Of a stretch of DNA of 34,003 bases, positions 9,301 to 17,168 are shown piece by piece. The notes under the pieces are model-generated. The model worked only from the letters and a program-made list of their open reading frames with translations, did no database searches and had not been told where the DNA came from. The stretch's first letter is position 1; the number at the start of each line of letters is the position of its first letter. The stretch spans positions 1 through 34,003 of the forward strand of contig JACNIG010000210.1 in assembly GCA_014383215.1 (NCBI GenBank), written 5' to 3'. The DNA is from Candidatus Desulfatibia vada (GTDB lineage: Bacteria; Desulfobacterota; Desulfobacteria; Desulfobacterales; UBA11574). The translations under genes and the position numbers were made by a program.

Positions 9301-10669
9301 TACGTTTAATTGGTAAATCAACCTCAATAAGACGCTTTGGATATCTTGGAGTAGCATCTAACTGGCTTTGTTTTTCTGAAAAGGCCTGTTCGGCGGGTGC
9401 CTCATGAATCTGTCCAGATATTTGTGTAATTTGAGCCTCATGGGCATATGTCTCAGTTACGGGCATCTCTGTCTCTATACTAACAGGCGCTCTCAGGATG
9501 TCTAAACATTCAATAATAGGTGCTACATTAGGTTTGCCGGAGTCAACACTTTTACCAATAGGAAATGCTCGAAAGTTTCCGAAAATACTTTTTGTGGGAA
9601 AATCATCTGTACTATAATTCACATAAAACATGTTTGGTGTCTGGTGTGGATGTCGTTTTTTCAGTAGTCTGGAAAGCCAATCAGGTGATGGATCAGTTAT
9701 CAAAACTGCTTTTGCCAGCGTTAGCTGAAGGTCTCTGGCGCGAAAAGCTAATGAAGGGCTCCACCTTTGATTTGGTTTTGCAGCGCTAAGAACTATAATT
9801 CGATCTTCATCCCATATATCCTGCAGGTCTTGTCGAACCCGAAAATTGATAATCCCATCCGATAGAAATAATGCAACAGTGGCACCTTGCTGCAATGCAA
9901 TTCGTATGCTTGGGCGCTCAATGGCCGGGCCGTAGCCGACTAAAAATGTAACTCCAGGCTGAGCAATAGCTTCGATACAACCAGTCGCTGCATTAACCTC
10001 TCTTTCAGAAGGCTTACCTGATGGAAGCACTGCAAGAAAGGCACTATCTAAAATATTTAAGTTACCTTTTGCGCAAAAAGTTGCCGCACTTCTTCCTCGG
10101 AGTGCTTCAGGATATTTTTCATGGCCCGGATCTATGACAACAACCCCCAGAGATTCCAGTTTTTCCAAGCTCTCTTCATCTTCGCCGTTTTCAATCTTTT
10201 GCCCTGCCAACCTTGAAGCAGAAGGCTCGAAAACAAAAATTTCCGCTTCAAGATCGGATAAATGCTCTCGAATCATCTGTGAAACACGTTTCCAGTCTAA
10301 ACCGCCATGTCCGCAACCGAGGGCCGGCAATGCGATCTTAAGATTTTTGTTTTCCTTTGTTTGTTCAATCAAATAGTCGCGCAATGCTTTGAGACCTGCC
10401 TCGATATCATCGTACCGAGAGGGTTCCCGCCAATGGCGCTTGGATGGAAAATTGATAATCCAATCTCCGAGAAGGTTCTTCCAGACATGAAGTTGACCGG
10501 GCTTTACCTTGCCCGCCTTGCAATCTTTTTGATAATCGCGAAACATCTCAGGATACTTATTTTTAAAAGCAAGCGCTACACCAGCACCCATAACCCCAAC
10601 ACAATTAACTGTATTGATGCGGATATCTGCCGGTGTTTCGAATATGTCCCCACTGATAACTTTTATCAT
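6392..10669 (-). CDS. DarG-like macro / DprA-SLOG-like / DUF1156 DNA methylase fusion
   Basis: A 1425-aa protein with three modules. Residues 1-150 are a DarG-type macro domain: ISGDIFETPADIRINTVNC, GVMGAGVALAFK, and NFPSKRHW, in which K77 corresponds to the lysine reported as catalytic in DarG; ALGCGHGGLDW follows. Residues ~185-300 resemble the DprA/Smf Rossmann (SLOG) fold: YPEAL, CAKGNLNIL, VLPSGKPSE, GVTFLVGYGPAIE and ATVALFLSDGI. Residues ~443-1425 are a DUF1156 methylase: LIEVDLPIKRIS, EKSIRHGH, LHIWWARRPLAA, AdoMet motif VVDPFAGGGSIPLEAL (609-624), four cysteines of a likely zinc ribbon (C700, C705, C757, C760) and the catalytic DPPY (988-991). The last ~100 residues contain a lysine-rich linker (KGKRKKKGK). 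A macro domain removes ADP-ribose from DNA in DarTG, and its toxin-like partner is the gene 36 bases upstream. The ribosome site is weak. Amino-methylation of adenine or cytosine is expected. Confidence 0.85.
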   Translation of the reverse strand: MIKVISGDIFETPADIRINTVNCVGVMGAGVALAFKNKYPEMFRDYQKDCKAGKVKPGQLHVWKNLLGDWIINFPSKRHWREPSRYDDIEAGLKALRDYLIEQTKENKNLKIALPALGCGHGGLDWKRVSQMIREHLSDLEAEIFVFEPSASRLAGQKIENGEDEESLEKLESLGVVVIDPGHEKYPEALRGRSAATFCAKGNLNILDSAFLAVLPSGKPSEREVNAATGCIEAIAQPGVTFLVGYGPAIERPSIRIALQQGATVALFLSDGIINFRVRQDLQDIWDEDRIIVLSAAKPNQRWSPSLAFRARDLQLTLAKAVLITDPSPDWLSRLLKKRHPHQTPNMFYVNYSTDDFPTKSIFGNFRAFPIGKSVDSGKPNVAPIIECLDILRAPVSIETEMPVTETYAHEAQITQISGQIHEAPAEQAFSEKQSQLDATPRYPKRLIEVDLPIKRISAHARREKSIRHGHISTLHIWWARRPLAACRAVICAALWPDPANELCPQEFRDAASKIIMTFARKAATDKALAKTCDPEIWAKWNVLHKRHEDLDPTNPSHLNVLRFALLDFIADFANWDNSTVKEYLGTSRALTQSAHEALGGMPGTKPMVVDPFAGGGSIPLEALRVGADAFASDINPIAVVLNKVLLEYLPKYGEKLVENIRVWSAWVKRKALADLEAYYPSDSNGGKPIAFLWARTILCEGPNCGFVIPLIRTLTLTGDYHLRLLPDTEKHCFKIIVDHGSKSPDNPTIRNGSATCPACGYTTQAAAVKTQLTDKDGGTKDAQLLAVYVKSGAQRYFRAATGGDKEALRKAILTYESVEDTLPNTTINPVRPYKNTRGLSAVTRIGMNRFRDLYTQRQALSVVAFKKAVNRAAIEKDLLSDELGIATFTILTLAFSRIVHQNSSLSRWQNNRSTIAGAFSKQALQITWDFAEANPLEDGSGSWKSAIDWIVRVIKKNSSVKHTATIAKSPAKFCPLPDDLCDAMITDPPYFAAIPYGDLAGFFYVWLRDMLIHAHPDLFTDQIIDQSEETIVTNACKNTEGLKKDPEFYTREMTNSLIKMREIVRPKGVGIIVFADSTTESWEAILSSVINGGWVITGSWPIDTELQSRTQAAKAASLQSSIHIVCRPRENPDGSLRTDDIGDWRDVLQELPKRIHEWMPRLADEGVVGADAIFACIGPALEIFSRYSRVEKASGDPVPLKEYLEHVWAAVAREALNMIFEGADATGFEEDARLTAMWLWTISTGGNGNGLRNGEEEARASTGYILEYDAARKIAQGLGAHLEQLGNLVEVKGDKARLLPVSERNQYLFGKESAQAPKGKRKKKGKQIKFDFEKEIEETEEQHKWDAKSAPLGGKTVLDRIHQCMILFASGRGEALKRFLVEEGIGRDQRFWRLAQSLSALYPTNVDEKRWVDGVLSRKKSLGF

Positions 10670-10705
10670 AAATTAATCCAAGGCCTTATTGTACTGCAAA
10701 ATTAT

Positions 10706-12037
10706 CTACAACTCCTCTGCGACAATAGATCTTAATCTATCTATTTCCTCATGATCGACCCAACTTTGACTCACTGACATCATATCCGCTTTTCCAATTG
10801 CTATTAACATATCCAGATCCCGCTCATCATCGACGATGTTAATCAGCTCTTTTACCTGCCGTCCTCTGCCGATTCTCTTGCTCACGATGTCTCCCACAAT
10901 ATCGTGATAGCAGATTAACTTGCAAATAACCCTCGCTGAACGTTTCTTCATAGTTGCAACATCTTCAGTAAGTATCCGTTCTAACATTGGAAGCGCCCTG
11001 ATTGGATGATCATGATCAACTTGCTGCCTTCCCATTTGTCCATCCCAACGGCTTTTAGGTCCCTTCCCAATATCATGCAAAAACGCCGCTATTTCCGCAA
11101 GAAGCTTATCCGCAGAATTCATTGCTTTAAATTCAGGCAAATCCATCAAATTTTTCACAACAGACACAGAATGGGTTCCAACAGTCTCTTCGTGCATTAT
11201 GTTATCTGATTCAAGTTCTACAAGCTCTGCCGTTTCAGGTAGGATGGAAAAATCTTTTCGTAGTGCATTTCGTAACTCCTTTAATTTGTTAAATTTTGGT
11301 TTTGATCCAGCACCAATATTATTAACAATATGACGAATGGTTTTTCGATATTTTTTCTTTATAAAATAAGGCCCGGTTGCTATTGAATGTTGACCGGTTC
11401 TGTAAAAATCAATGAAATAGTGAATTGGATCAAGACCAATTGGAGGCGCCTTGAAACCAGATTCATCATAACATTCAAGCACATATTTTTTTATTGAATC
11501 GTTCCAAACGATGATTCTTGATATTGAAGCTTTATCAATTCTCCTGTGGATAAGCAATTCAGCCATTCTTTCCTGTTTGAGCCTGTCATTAGGCATGCTC
11601 CATTTAAGATTATCGATCGCTTCCCAATTTAATTGTTCCAAATCGGAAAAATTGCTATAGAAATTTGGAGGTATTCTTGTGTTGGCGGCCGCATCACAAA
11701 AAACACTTGGATAATCATTCATAATTAGTATTGGAAATTCAAAATAAATGACAAACTGCTGATCTACGACCTTATTACGAACAAGGTATAGTAACATAGA
11801 AGAACGCTTACAAAAATAAAGCGGCACATAGTCATGAACGATCCCGCCATTTCCGCAGGTAACAGGCATTGTCGCCCTGTTGCTCTGAATATCTGATAAA
11901 GCTACCGAATAATATTCAATACCCAAGCGATTACTCTCATTGGTTGACAGCAGTCCATGCTCAACTATTCCGGGCAAATTATCTATGTGAGTAAAATGGT
12001 ACACATAGAGATGCTTGAATTTGTCAGGTATCGCCAT
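10706..12037 (-). CDS. darT: DarT-like DNA ADP-ribosyltransferase fused to an HD domain
   Basis: A 443-aa protein. Residues 1-205 match DarT (DUF4433), which transfers ADP-ribose from NAD+ to bases in single-stranded DNA. Visible signatures are YHFTHIDNLPGIVEHGLLS, SNRATMPVTCGNGGIVHDYV, PLYFCKRSSMLLYL and QERMAELLIHRRI, whose E160 aligns with the catalytic glutamate known for DarT. After a linker, residues ~280-430 form an HD phosphohydrolase-like domain: GTHSVSVV (H289), AAFLHDIGKGP (H321, D322), DHDHPIRA, CYHDIVG and IGKADMM (D418). Canonical DarT is ~210 aa, so the HD part is an addition. The gene begins one base after the helicase stop codon and has a strong GGAGG. The macro-domain antitoxin candidate follows 36 bases downstream. 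What the HD domain cleaves is unknown; a nucleotide or ADP-ribose derivative is one possibility. Confidence 0.85.
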   Translation of the reverse strand: MAIPDKFKHLYVYHFTHIDNLPGIVEHGLLSTNESNRLGIEYYSVALSDIQSNRATMPVTCGNGGIVHDYVPLYFCKRSSMLLYLVRNKVVDQQFVIYFEFPILIMNDYPSVFCDAAANTRIPPNFYSNFSDLEQLNWEAIDNLKWSMPNDRLKQERMAELLIHRRIDKASISRIIVWNDSIKKYVLECYDESGFKAPPIGLDPIHYFIDFYRTGQHSIATGPYFIKKKYRKTIRHIVNNIGAGSKPKFNKLKELRNALRKDFSILPETAELVELESDNIMHEETVGTHSVSVVKNLMDLPEFKAMNSADKLLAEIAAFLHDIGKGPKSRWDGQMGRQQVDHDHPIRALPMLERILTEDVATMKKRSARVICKLICYHDIVGDIVSKRIGRGRQVKELINIVDDERDLDMLIAIGKADMMSVSQSWVDHEEIDRLRSIVAEEL

Positions 12038-12048
12038 TTTATGCCTCC
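12035..12048 (-). promoter_or_regulatory. Strong ribosome site coupling helicase and darT-like genes
   Basis: On the minus strand GGAGG (12044-12048) lies 6 bases before the ATG of the darT-like gene (12035-12037), inside the last codons of the helicase gene, whose TAA is separated from that ATG by a single A. Helicase and toxin are therefore probably translated as a coupled pair. No comparable site precedes the macro-methylase gene. Confidence 0.7.
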
Positions 12049-15000
12049 GGGTGACTATCTCCTAAGATTGCCTTTCCTTCCAGATGATAATGCTCTATCT
12101 TTACAAGCGGCTTCCATTCAAGACGCACCGGGTTCTGGATTACATGAACTTCAGGCTTCGAAGCGCAATTAAAAACCACATAAAGCCAATAATCACTCTT
12201 AAGGCGTTCTGCGGTCTTATATTCATTGGTGGTCAGTGCCACCTCACCAATCGCTGACCGGCCCTTAACCTCAATGAATCGAACCGCTGTTGCTGTTTTG
12301 GGGTCTTCCGGGTGAGGCTTGCGTGAGATAAGATCGAAGCCGCGGTTTTGGTCTTCCACGCTCTCAGGCTCCCGGCCATGCCCCCTTTCATAAGCAATAA
12401 CAGATTCTATGGCAATTTTTTCGATTTTATCATCCTTGACCATGGGTGAGATACGGGGCGATGTCCTCTCAGGATGAGGCAGAACCCAGGCGCGGCCCAG
12501 AAATTGGATGTCCCCGATCATGCATTGCCTTTCCTTGTCAAGTTCCTCTCTCCTGCGCTCCAGCCGTCCGTTTAATTCATCGATTCGGTCTTCCACTTGC
12601 TTAATATTGGCTGCAAGCAGGGGTGATTTCTCGTCTTGCTGCTGCTGCTCCAAAAGTTCCGCCATCCGAAGGTTCTGGCGATGGATCAATTCATTCAAGC
12701 TTATCTCGATATGCTGAGAGATGATCTCGGTTTCACGCTTCCGTTCAGCCGCCGTAACAAAAAGGAATGGATTCAATGCTTTTTCTATCAGAATCTGTTC
12801 GGCTGCCTGACGGTCCGGAAGGCCGGCTCCTTCAGGCGCGGTTGTGCCCCTGGGCGCCAAAGCAAGGTCAAGAAAGATGGTCGGCTGTCTGACAGACATT
12901 GATCCGTCTATGTTCACCTCAACCACAAACAACCTGCGGTGAAGAGGATAGCCTTTGCCGTCCTTTACAGAGGCGGAAAAAACATCCAAACGATAGGGTT
13001 CATTGTGGTGAAGATCAAAAAAAACACTGCCCCGTTGCAAATCTTCGCGGACGCGTTCATTTACTTCCTCCCTTACGACTTCAAATAAGGGATGGCCCGG
13101 TGTAACCCACTCGGATGTGGGGTCCTTGGATAAAAGCATCTTGTCGAATACCACCTGCCGGTAGTCGCGCCCCAACTTGCCAAACCTCGGTTCCAAGCGC
13201 TCGCCAATGGGCCACAAGTTCCTGGGAATTCGTCCGATTTTGTATATATGGGAATCCTTGCCGATTTCTTTCGGATGTATGCCTGTCAATGGGCCGGCAT
13301 CAATGAAAAAGCCTTCAATGACCTCAGGAACAAGACGACGCTCGCGGGCCTCCGCGGACCGCCCGATGATGGCAGAGAGGTTTAACTGCCGTTTGGCAAG
13401 ACCTTCAAGGGTAGACTCGGTGATGGCCCTGAAACGTTCAGCATCAATATCCTTGACAATTCGCGCCTCGATGTCAGGCACATCCGTCCGCTTTGCGTAC
13501 ATGTCGCGAAACATTTTTTCTAACAAATTGGCGGGAAAGACCTCTCCTACGACATCGAAAACCTGGTCTGTTCCCAGTTCCTTGCGGATCTCTTTGAGAC
13601 GATCAAGGAGTTTCTGAAGCACGCGCCCCTCTCGGGTGTTTATGGCAGCGAAATTGTAAATTAGACAGTCATGTTCCTGGCCGTATCGGTGAATACGGCC
13701 CATTCGCTGTTCGAGACGCACGGGGTTCCAGGGAATATCATAATTGATCATGAACCAGCAAAACTGCAAATTGATTCCCTCGCCGGCGGCTTCGGTGGCC
13801 ACAAGCACCTGGGTCTCATCACGAAATTCCTTCTCGGCATAAAGCCTTGTACCGGGAGTATTGCGGTCCCCGATCTTCATGCTACCGTGAATCTGGGAGA
13901 CAGATAGGCCCCATTCCCGCAATTTTCCCATAAGATAATCAAGAGTATCCTTATGTTCTGTAAAAAGCAGGAGCTTCATTTTGGGGTTTTGGAAAACCCC
14001 TTCTTCGGTTATGACCTCTCTAAGCTTTACCAGCTTGGATTCCACTTCACGTTGTTCAAGGGTGCGAGCCTGAACGATAAGCTGATTAAGCTGAATTATC
14101 TCCTGCCTGAGTGTTTCGGGATCAATCGAGGCCACGATTGATTCCAAGGCGTCAATGATAGCTTGTTGCTCTTCATCAGTAAGTTCATCGAAATCTTCCG
14201 GGTATTTTTTGACAATCTGTTCCTGGCGATAGGCTTCAGGATCATCGAGGATCTTCTGACGCTTGTCCCGCATCCGCTCCAAACTGCGGCGCACGGCATA
14301 AATGCTGGAGGCAAATCTGCGTTGCAGCATGGCCATTGTAAAAGCAAGCGCCCGCCCTCTGGCAGAATCGTCGGCCGATGCCTTAATGGACTGATCCTCA
14401 ACGTACCGGGTGAGGGCATCGTAAAAATCCCACTCATCATCATCTATTTTGAATTCTACGGTCTGAACTTCCCGATTGGTAAAAATTTTTTTGACGTCGC
14501 CGGTGTCAGGGTCCGGGAAAGAGACCAGTGCTTCCTTGATCCTGCGCAGGTAAAAGGGTGCACTGTTTCGTCGCATGGCTTCTTCAAGGCTCTTCACGTC
14601 GCCGTAAACATCTTTGTCAAGCAGTTCGAGAAAGAGGCAGAAGTTTTTCGGATCGCCCTTATGCGGCGTAGCAGTCATTAATAGATAATGATCGGTCATG
14701 GTTGAAAGGGTTTCGCCCAGTTGGTAGGCAAGGGTCTTTTTGTCTGCACTATAGGCGCTCATCTTATGGGCCTCATCCACAATAATCAGGTCCCAGCGGC
14801 TTCGAAAGAGGCTTTCCCTGGCATCATCTATGCGGGAAATCCATGAGACGGAAGTGATGACCTGATTCTTCTCCTGCCAGGGATTTGAACCGTAAGTAGC
14901 GCGCAGGATCTCACCGCGCATGATATCAAAGTTTTCATGGAACTTATCTTTCATTTCCCGCTGCCATTGGAAACAGAGGTTCGCGGGCGCAACAATAAGG

Positions 15001-15470
15001 GCTCTCTTAACTAAGCCACGAATCTTAAGTTCTTTCAGGAGCAATCCGGCCATGATGGTCTTGCCTGCACCCGGATCATCTGCAAGCAGAAAACGAATTC
15101 TGGGCAAGGCCATGAAATAGTCATAAACCGCTTCAAGTTGATGAGGGAGAGGATCAACCCTTGCGATGGATAGCGAAAAGTAAGGGTCATACTCGTAAGC
15201 CAGGGATAGACGCAACGCTTCGATTCCCAAGCGAAACCGCTTGGGGTCGCCGTCAAAAGGCTCTTTTTCAGGTGTGGCTTCAAGGAGATCAATCTGGTCT
15301 GCTGTGAGGACTGGTTCATGAACCTGACCACTGTTGAGTCCCTTGCCGACAAGTTTGATGGATTCACCCATAGGTGTTGCTACAATGACCTGGACGGGTT
15401 CAGGAAAAACCGGGCCGTGTACGATTACATTTGGTTTAAGGTCTTCTTTTTTCATTGACTTCCGGGACAT
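12039..15470 (-). CDS. SNF2/DEAH-type helicase with DUF3883-like C-terminus
   Basis: A 1143-aa protein, first gene of the defence operon. The superfamily 2 core is complete: LPHQLEAVYDYF (Q-motif region), Walker A DDPGAGKTIMAGL (~131-143), ALIVAPANLCFQW, Walker B IVDEAHKMSAY (DEAH ~232-235), LMTATPHKGDP (~264-273), and in the second RecA domain VATEAAGEGINLQF and QRMGRIHRYGQEHD. A coiled-coil-like region (~960-1000) precedes a C-terminal DUF3883/NOV-type segment with RFIEVKGRSAIGE, whose E-x-K resembles a degenerate nuclease site. Helicases of this type pair with DUF1156 methylases and DUF499 ATPases in Hma-type and related phage defence. The first ATG has no ribosome site; the ATG at 15455 (M6) follows CCGGAAG at good spacing and may be the true start. 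Confidence 0.8.
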   Translation of the reverse strand: MSRKSMKKEDLKPNVIVHGPVFPEPVQVIVATPMGESIKLVGKGLNSGQVHEPVLTADQIDLLEATPEKEPFDGDPKRFRLGIEALRLSLAYEYDPYFSLSIARVDPLPHQLEAVYDYFMALPRIRFLLADDPGAGKTIMAGLLLKELKIRGLVKRALIVAPANLCFQWQREMKDKFHENFDIMRGEILRATYGSNPWQEKNQVITSVSWISRIDDARESLFRSRWDLIIVDEAHKMSAYSADKKTLAYQLGETLSTMTDHYLLMTATPHKGDPKNFCLFLELLDKDVYGDVKSLEEAMRRNSAPFYLRRIKEALVSFPDPDTGDVKKIFTNREVQTVEFKIDDDEWDFYDALTRYVEDQSIKASADDSARGRALAFTMAMLQRRFASSIYAVRRSLERMRDKRQKILDDPEAYRQEQIVKKYPEDFDELTDEEQQAIIDALESIVASIDPETLRQEIIQLNQLIVQARTLEQREVESKLVKLREVITEEGVFQNPKMKLLLFTEHKDTLDYLMGKLREWGLSVSQIHGSMKIGDRNTPGTRLYAEKEFRDETQVLVATEAAGEGINLQFCWFMINYDIPWNPVRLEQRMGRIHRYGQEHDCLIYNFAAINTREGRVLQKLLDRLKEIRKELGTDQVFDVVGEVFPANLLEKMFRDMYAKRTDVPDIEARIVKDIDAERFRAITESTLEGLAKRQLNLSAIIGRSAEARERRLVPEVIEGFFIDAGPLTGIHPKEIGKDSHIYKIGRIPRNLWPIGERLEPRFGKLGRDYRQVVFDKMLLSKDPTSEWVTPGHPLFEVVREEVNERVREDLQRGSVFFDLHHNEPYRLDVFSASVKDGKGYPLHRRLFVVEVNIDGSMSVRQPTIFLDLALAPRGTTAPEGAGLPDRQAAEQILIEKALNPFLFVTAAERKRETEIISQHIEISLNELIHRQNLRMAELLEQQQQDEKSPLLAANIKQVEDRIDELNGRLERRREELDKERQCMIGDIQFLGRAWVLPHPERTSPRISPMVKDDKIEKIAIESVIAYERGHGREPESVEDQNRGFDLISRKPHPEDPKTATAVRFIEVKGRSAIGEVALTTNEYKTAERLKSDYWLYVVFNCASKPEVHVIQNPVRLEWKPLVKIEHYHLEGKAILGDSHPEA

Positions 15471-15478
15471 ACCATTAA

Positions 15479-15484
15479 ATTATA
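15479..15484 (-). promoter_or_regulatory. Candidate -10 box for the defence operon
   Basis: TATAAT on the minus strand, 8 bases before the first helicase ATG (15468-15470). Transcription from here would start almost at that ATG, which fits translation beginning at the second ATG (15455) with its own GGAAG site. The -35 region at 17-base spacing (ATCAAA) is a poor match, so the promoter may need an activator or may be chance in an A/T-rich stretch. Confidence 0.35.
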
Positions 15485-15778
15485 AGTTTCTACTTTAACC
15501 TTTGATTTGTTTGGTAAAAATGACTTCATTTTCATTGTATTAATTTGAAAGCATCCCATTTATCCTGCTTGTCCAGCCTGCCCTGTGCAATTCACGTCAG
15601 TGACAGCGAAGTTTATCCCGTGGAATTGCTCCGCAGGAGCACCCGAAGGGATTCAACTGGGGCGTATTTCACCGGGGTAGAATTAAGTTTTGGTTGTTAT
15701 TCCATCGGGGTTAAATCTTTTGTTCTTTATTTAACCGGAGCTTGAAAAGCCGGAACTTCCGGTATCCTCAAAAAGATA

Positions 15779-15815
15779 AAGCCCTTCTTAGCATTCTTTG
15801 AGCAAAGAAGGGCTT
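15779..15815 (-). terminator. Hairpin upstream of the defence operon
   Basis: An 11-bp perfect stem, AAGCCCTTCTT (15779-15789) and AAGAAGGGCTT (15805-15815), with a 15-base loop. Reading on the minus strand, it is followed by TATCTTTTTG, a modest T tract, so it could terminate leftward transcription before the helicase promoter, or act as an attenuator if the promoter lies farther right. On the plus strand there is no T run. Confidence 0.5.
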
Positions 15816-15924
15816 GCATTATATGTAGAGCCATGGGGCACCTTGGATAAGATGTTTAGATCGCACCGTGCTGAAAATTTAATGCCTGACCTTAAATGAA
15901 ATGTTTAAAAAAATCAATGGCTAA

Positions 15925-16030
15925 ATGCTGGATGCTGGTTGCGGGTGTGGCGCCTGTGGCGCTGGTGGAGGAGCGCTCTGCAAGTACTTGGCCGCCTACG
16001 CTGAAGCTACGTCGTGCCAAGGGGCTTGTG
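15925..16030. repeat. Dispersed repeat module, copy A
   Basis: The stretch starts with ATGCTGGATGCTGG (7-bp units) and ends with GCCTACGCTGAAGCTACGTCGTGCCAAGGGG. The same pair of pieces, a 7-bp-unit start followed by a CTACGC...CGTGCCAAGGG module, recurs at 30861-30985, about 15 kb away. This copy lacks the closing inverted arm, so it appears partial. Confidence 0.5.
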
Positions 16031-16116
16031 GAGCGGCTCGAGGAGCCTTAATGCGAAGTGTTTAACCAATAACTTAATGGTCACTGGTTACGGGTTGTTT
16101 CACACAAAGGCGCTAA

Positions 16117-16991
16117 GAATTATTTGACCACATCGAACTGCACGATCATCTGCCCCAGGCAGTGGAAAGCATTATGCTGTTTCTAAAAAAACACGCCATG
16201 CGCGGCGCCGATTTTTCGGAAATCCGGCGCAAAGATGTCTGGAGTATTCCCCTTGGCATTCTGCGCGAGGTGGTTATCAACGCCCTGGTTCACGCCGACT
16301 ACTCCCAGCGCGGCGCTCCTACCCGTATCGCTTTTTTCGATGATCGCATCGAGGTTGAAAATCCCGGCATTCTCCTTCCCGGCATGACCATCGAGGACAT
16401 GAAACAGGGGGTCTCTAAAATCCGCAATTCGGTTATTGCCCGTATATTCAAGGAATTGGGCTTGATCGAGCAATGGGGAAGCGGTGTACGGCGCATCTTC
16501 AAGGAAGCCGAAGAACAAGGCCTGCCCGAACCGCAAATTGTGGAAATAGGGATGCGGATGCGTTTTATTGTTCCACTGGCTGAACCGAATAAGATTCAAT
16601 CAAATGCGAAACAAACCATGGGAGACGATGCGCTGCCGCCAAAGTCTGGGAAAAGTCCGGCGATTCCAGCGACCCAGTCGCCGACCCAGTCACAGCCCAA
16701 GTCACAGCCCAAGTCACCCCCGAAGTCACCCCCGAAGTCAGAAGGATGCTTGCCGTTATAACCGGGGAGATGACACGAGGGGAAATCCAGGAAAGATTGG
16801 GGCTGAAGGATGAAAAGCACTTCAGAGAAAACTACCAGCAAGTCGGCGTGAAACTGGGCTTAATCGAGATGACCATCCCGGGCAAACCCCGCAGCAGCCT
16901 GCAGAAATACCGTCTAACCCCGAAGGGCAAAGCCGTAATTGATGCACAACACACAGATGACACGGAGAGAGGGGCGGCCGTTGATGAATAA
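16117..16991 (+). pseudogene. Truncated, frameshifted ATP-binding/winged-helix regulator (COG2865-like)
   Basis: Two frames together make the C-terminal part of a regulator of the AlbA_2/HATPase-like family. From 16117, just after an in-frame stop at 16114, residues read ELFDHIELHDHLPQAVESIM, then IPLGILREVVINALVHADYS (the ATP-binding N box region), DDRIEVENPGILLPGM and ELGLIEQWGSGVRRIF. After a repetitive Pro/Gln/Lys-coding stretch the native frame continues as DPVTAQVTAQVTPEVTPEVR and a winged helix, GEMTRGEIQERLGLKDEKHF, ending LQKYRLTPKGKAV. The switch from frame 1 to frame 3 must lie at or before ~16671, so a frameshift occurred upstream of or within the repetitive segment. The N-terminal AlbA_2 half is missing. 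A GTG at 16162 could start a 199-aa fragment, but function is unlikely. Confidence 0.7.
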
Positions 16992-17168
16992 ATTAGGCAT
17001 ATAATATAAGTGGGTTATCTCAACTTAAGCAGACGTGATCTTAGAGGGTACAAGGGGTCAAGGATTCACGGATTCGAGTAAATTGCTAAAGACTTACCAG
17101 GGAAAATCTTACAAAAGTCGTATGAACTCTGTCCGCCGGAATGGAGCATTCGATCCGGATCTGTTGTT

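Larger units (their letters stand above)
15471..16116. other. Gene-free spacer right of the defence operon
   Basis: No credible gene. A 66-codon plus-strand frame at 15545-15745 is low-complexity and repetitive. The stretch holds short variants of a phrase (TTTCACCGGGGT at 15668, ATTCCATCGGGGT at 15700), the hairpin at 15779-15815, and a copy of a dispersed repeat module at 15925-16030. This is typical intergenic clutter at the edge of a genomic island. Confidence 0.45.

Noticed and set aside
12039-15470. DISARM assignment for the helicase-methylase operon
   Set aside because: DISARM needs the DrmA helicase, DrmB (DUF1998) and DrmC (phospholipase D-like), none of which is encoded here; DUF499 fits Hma-type systems better.
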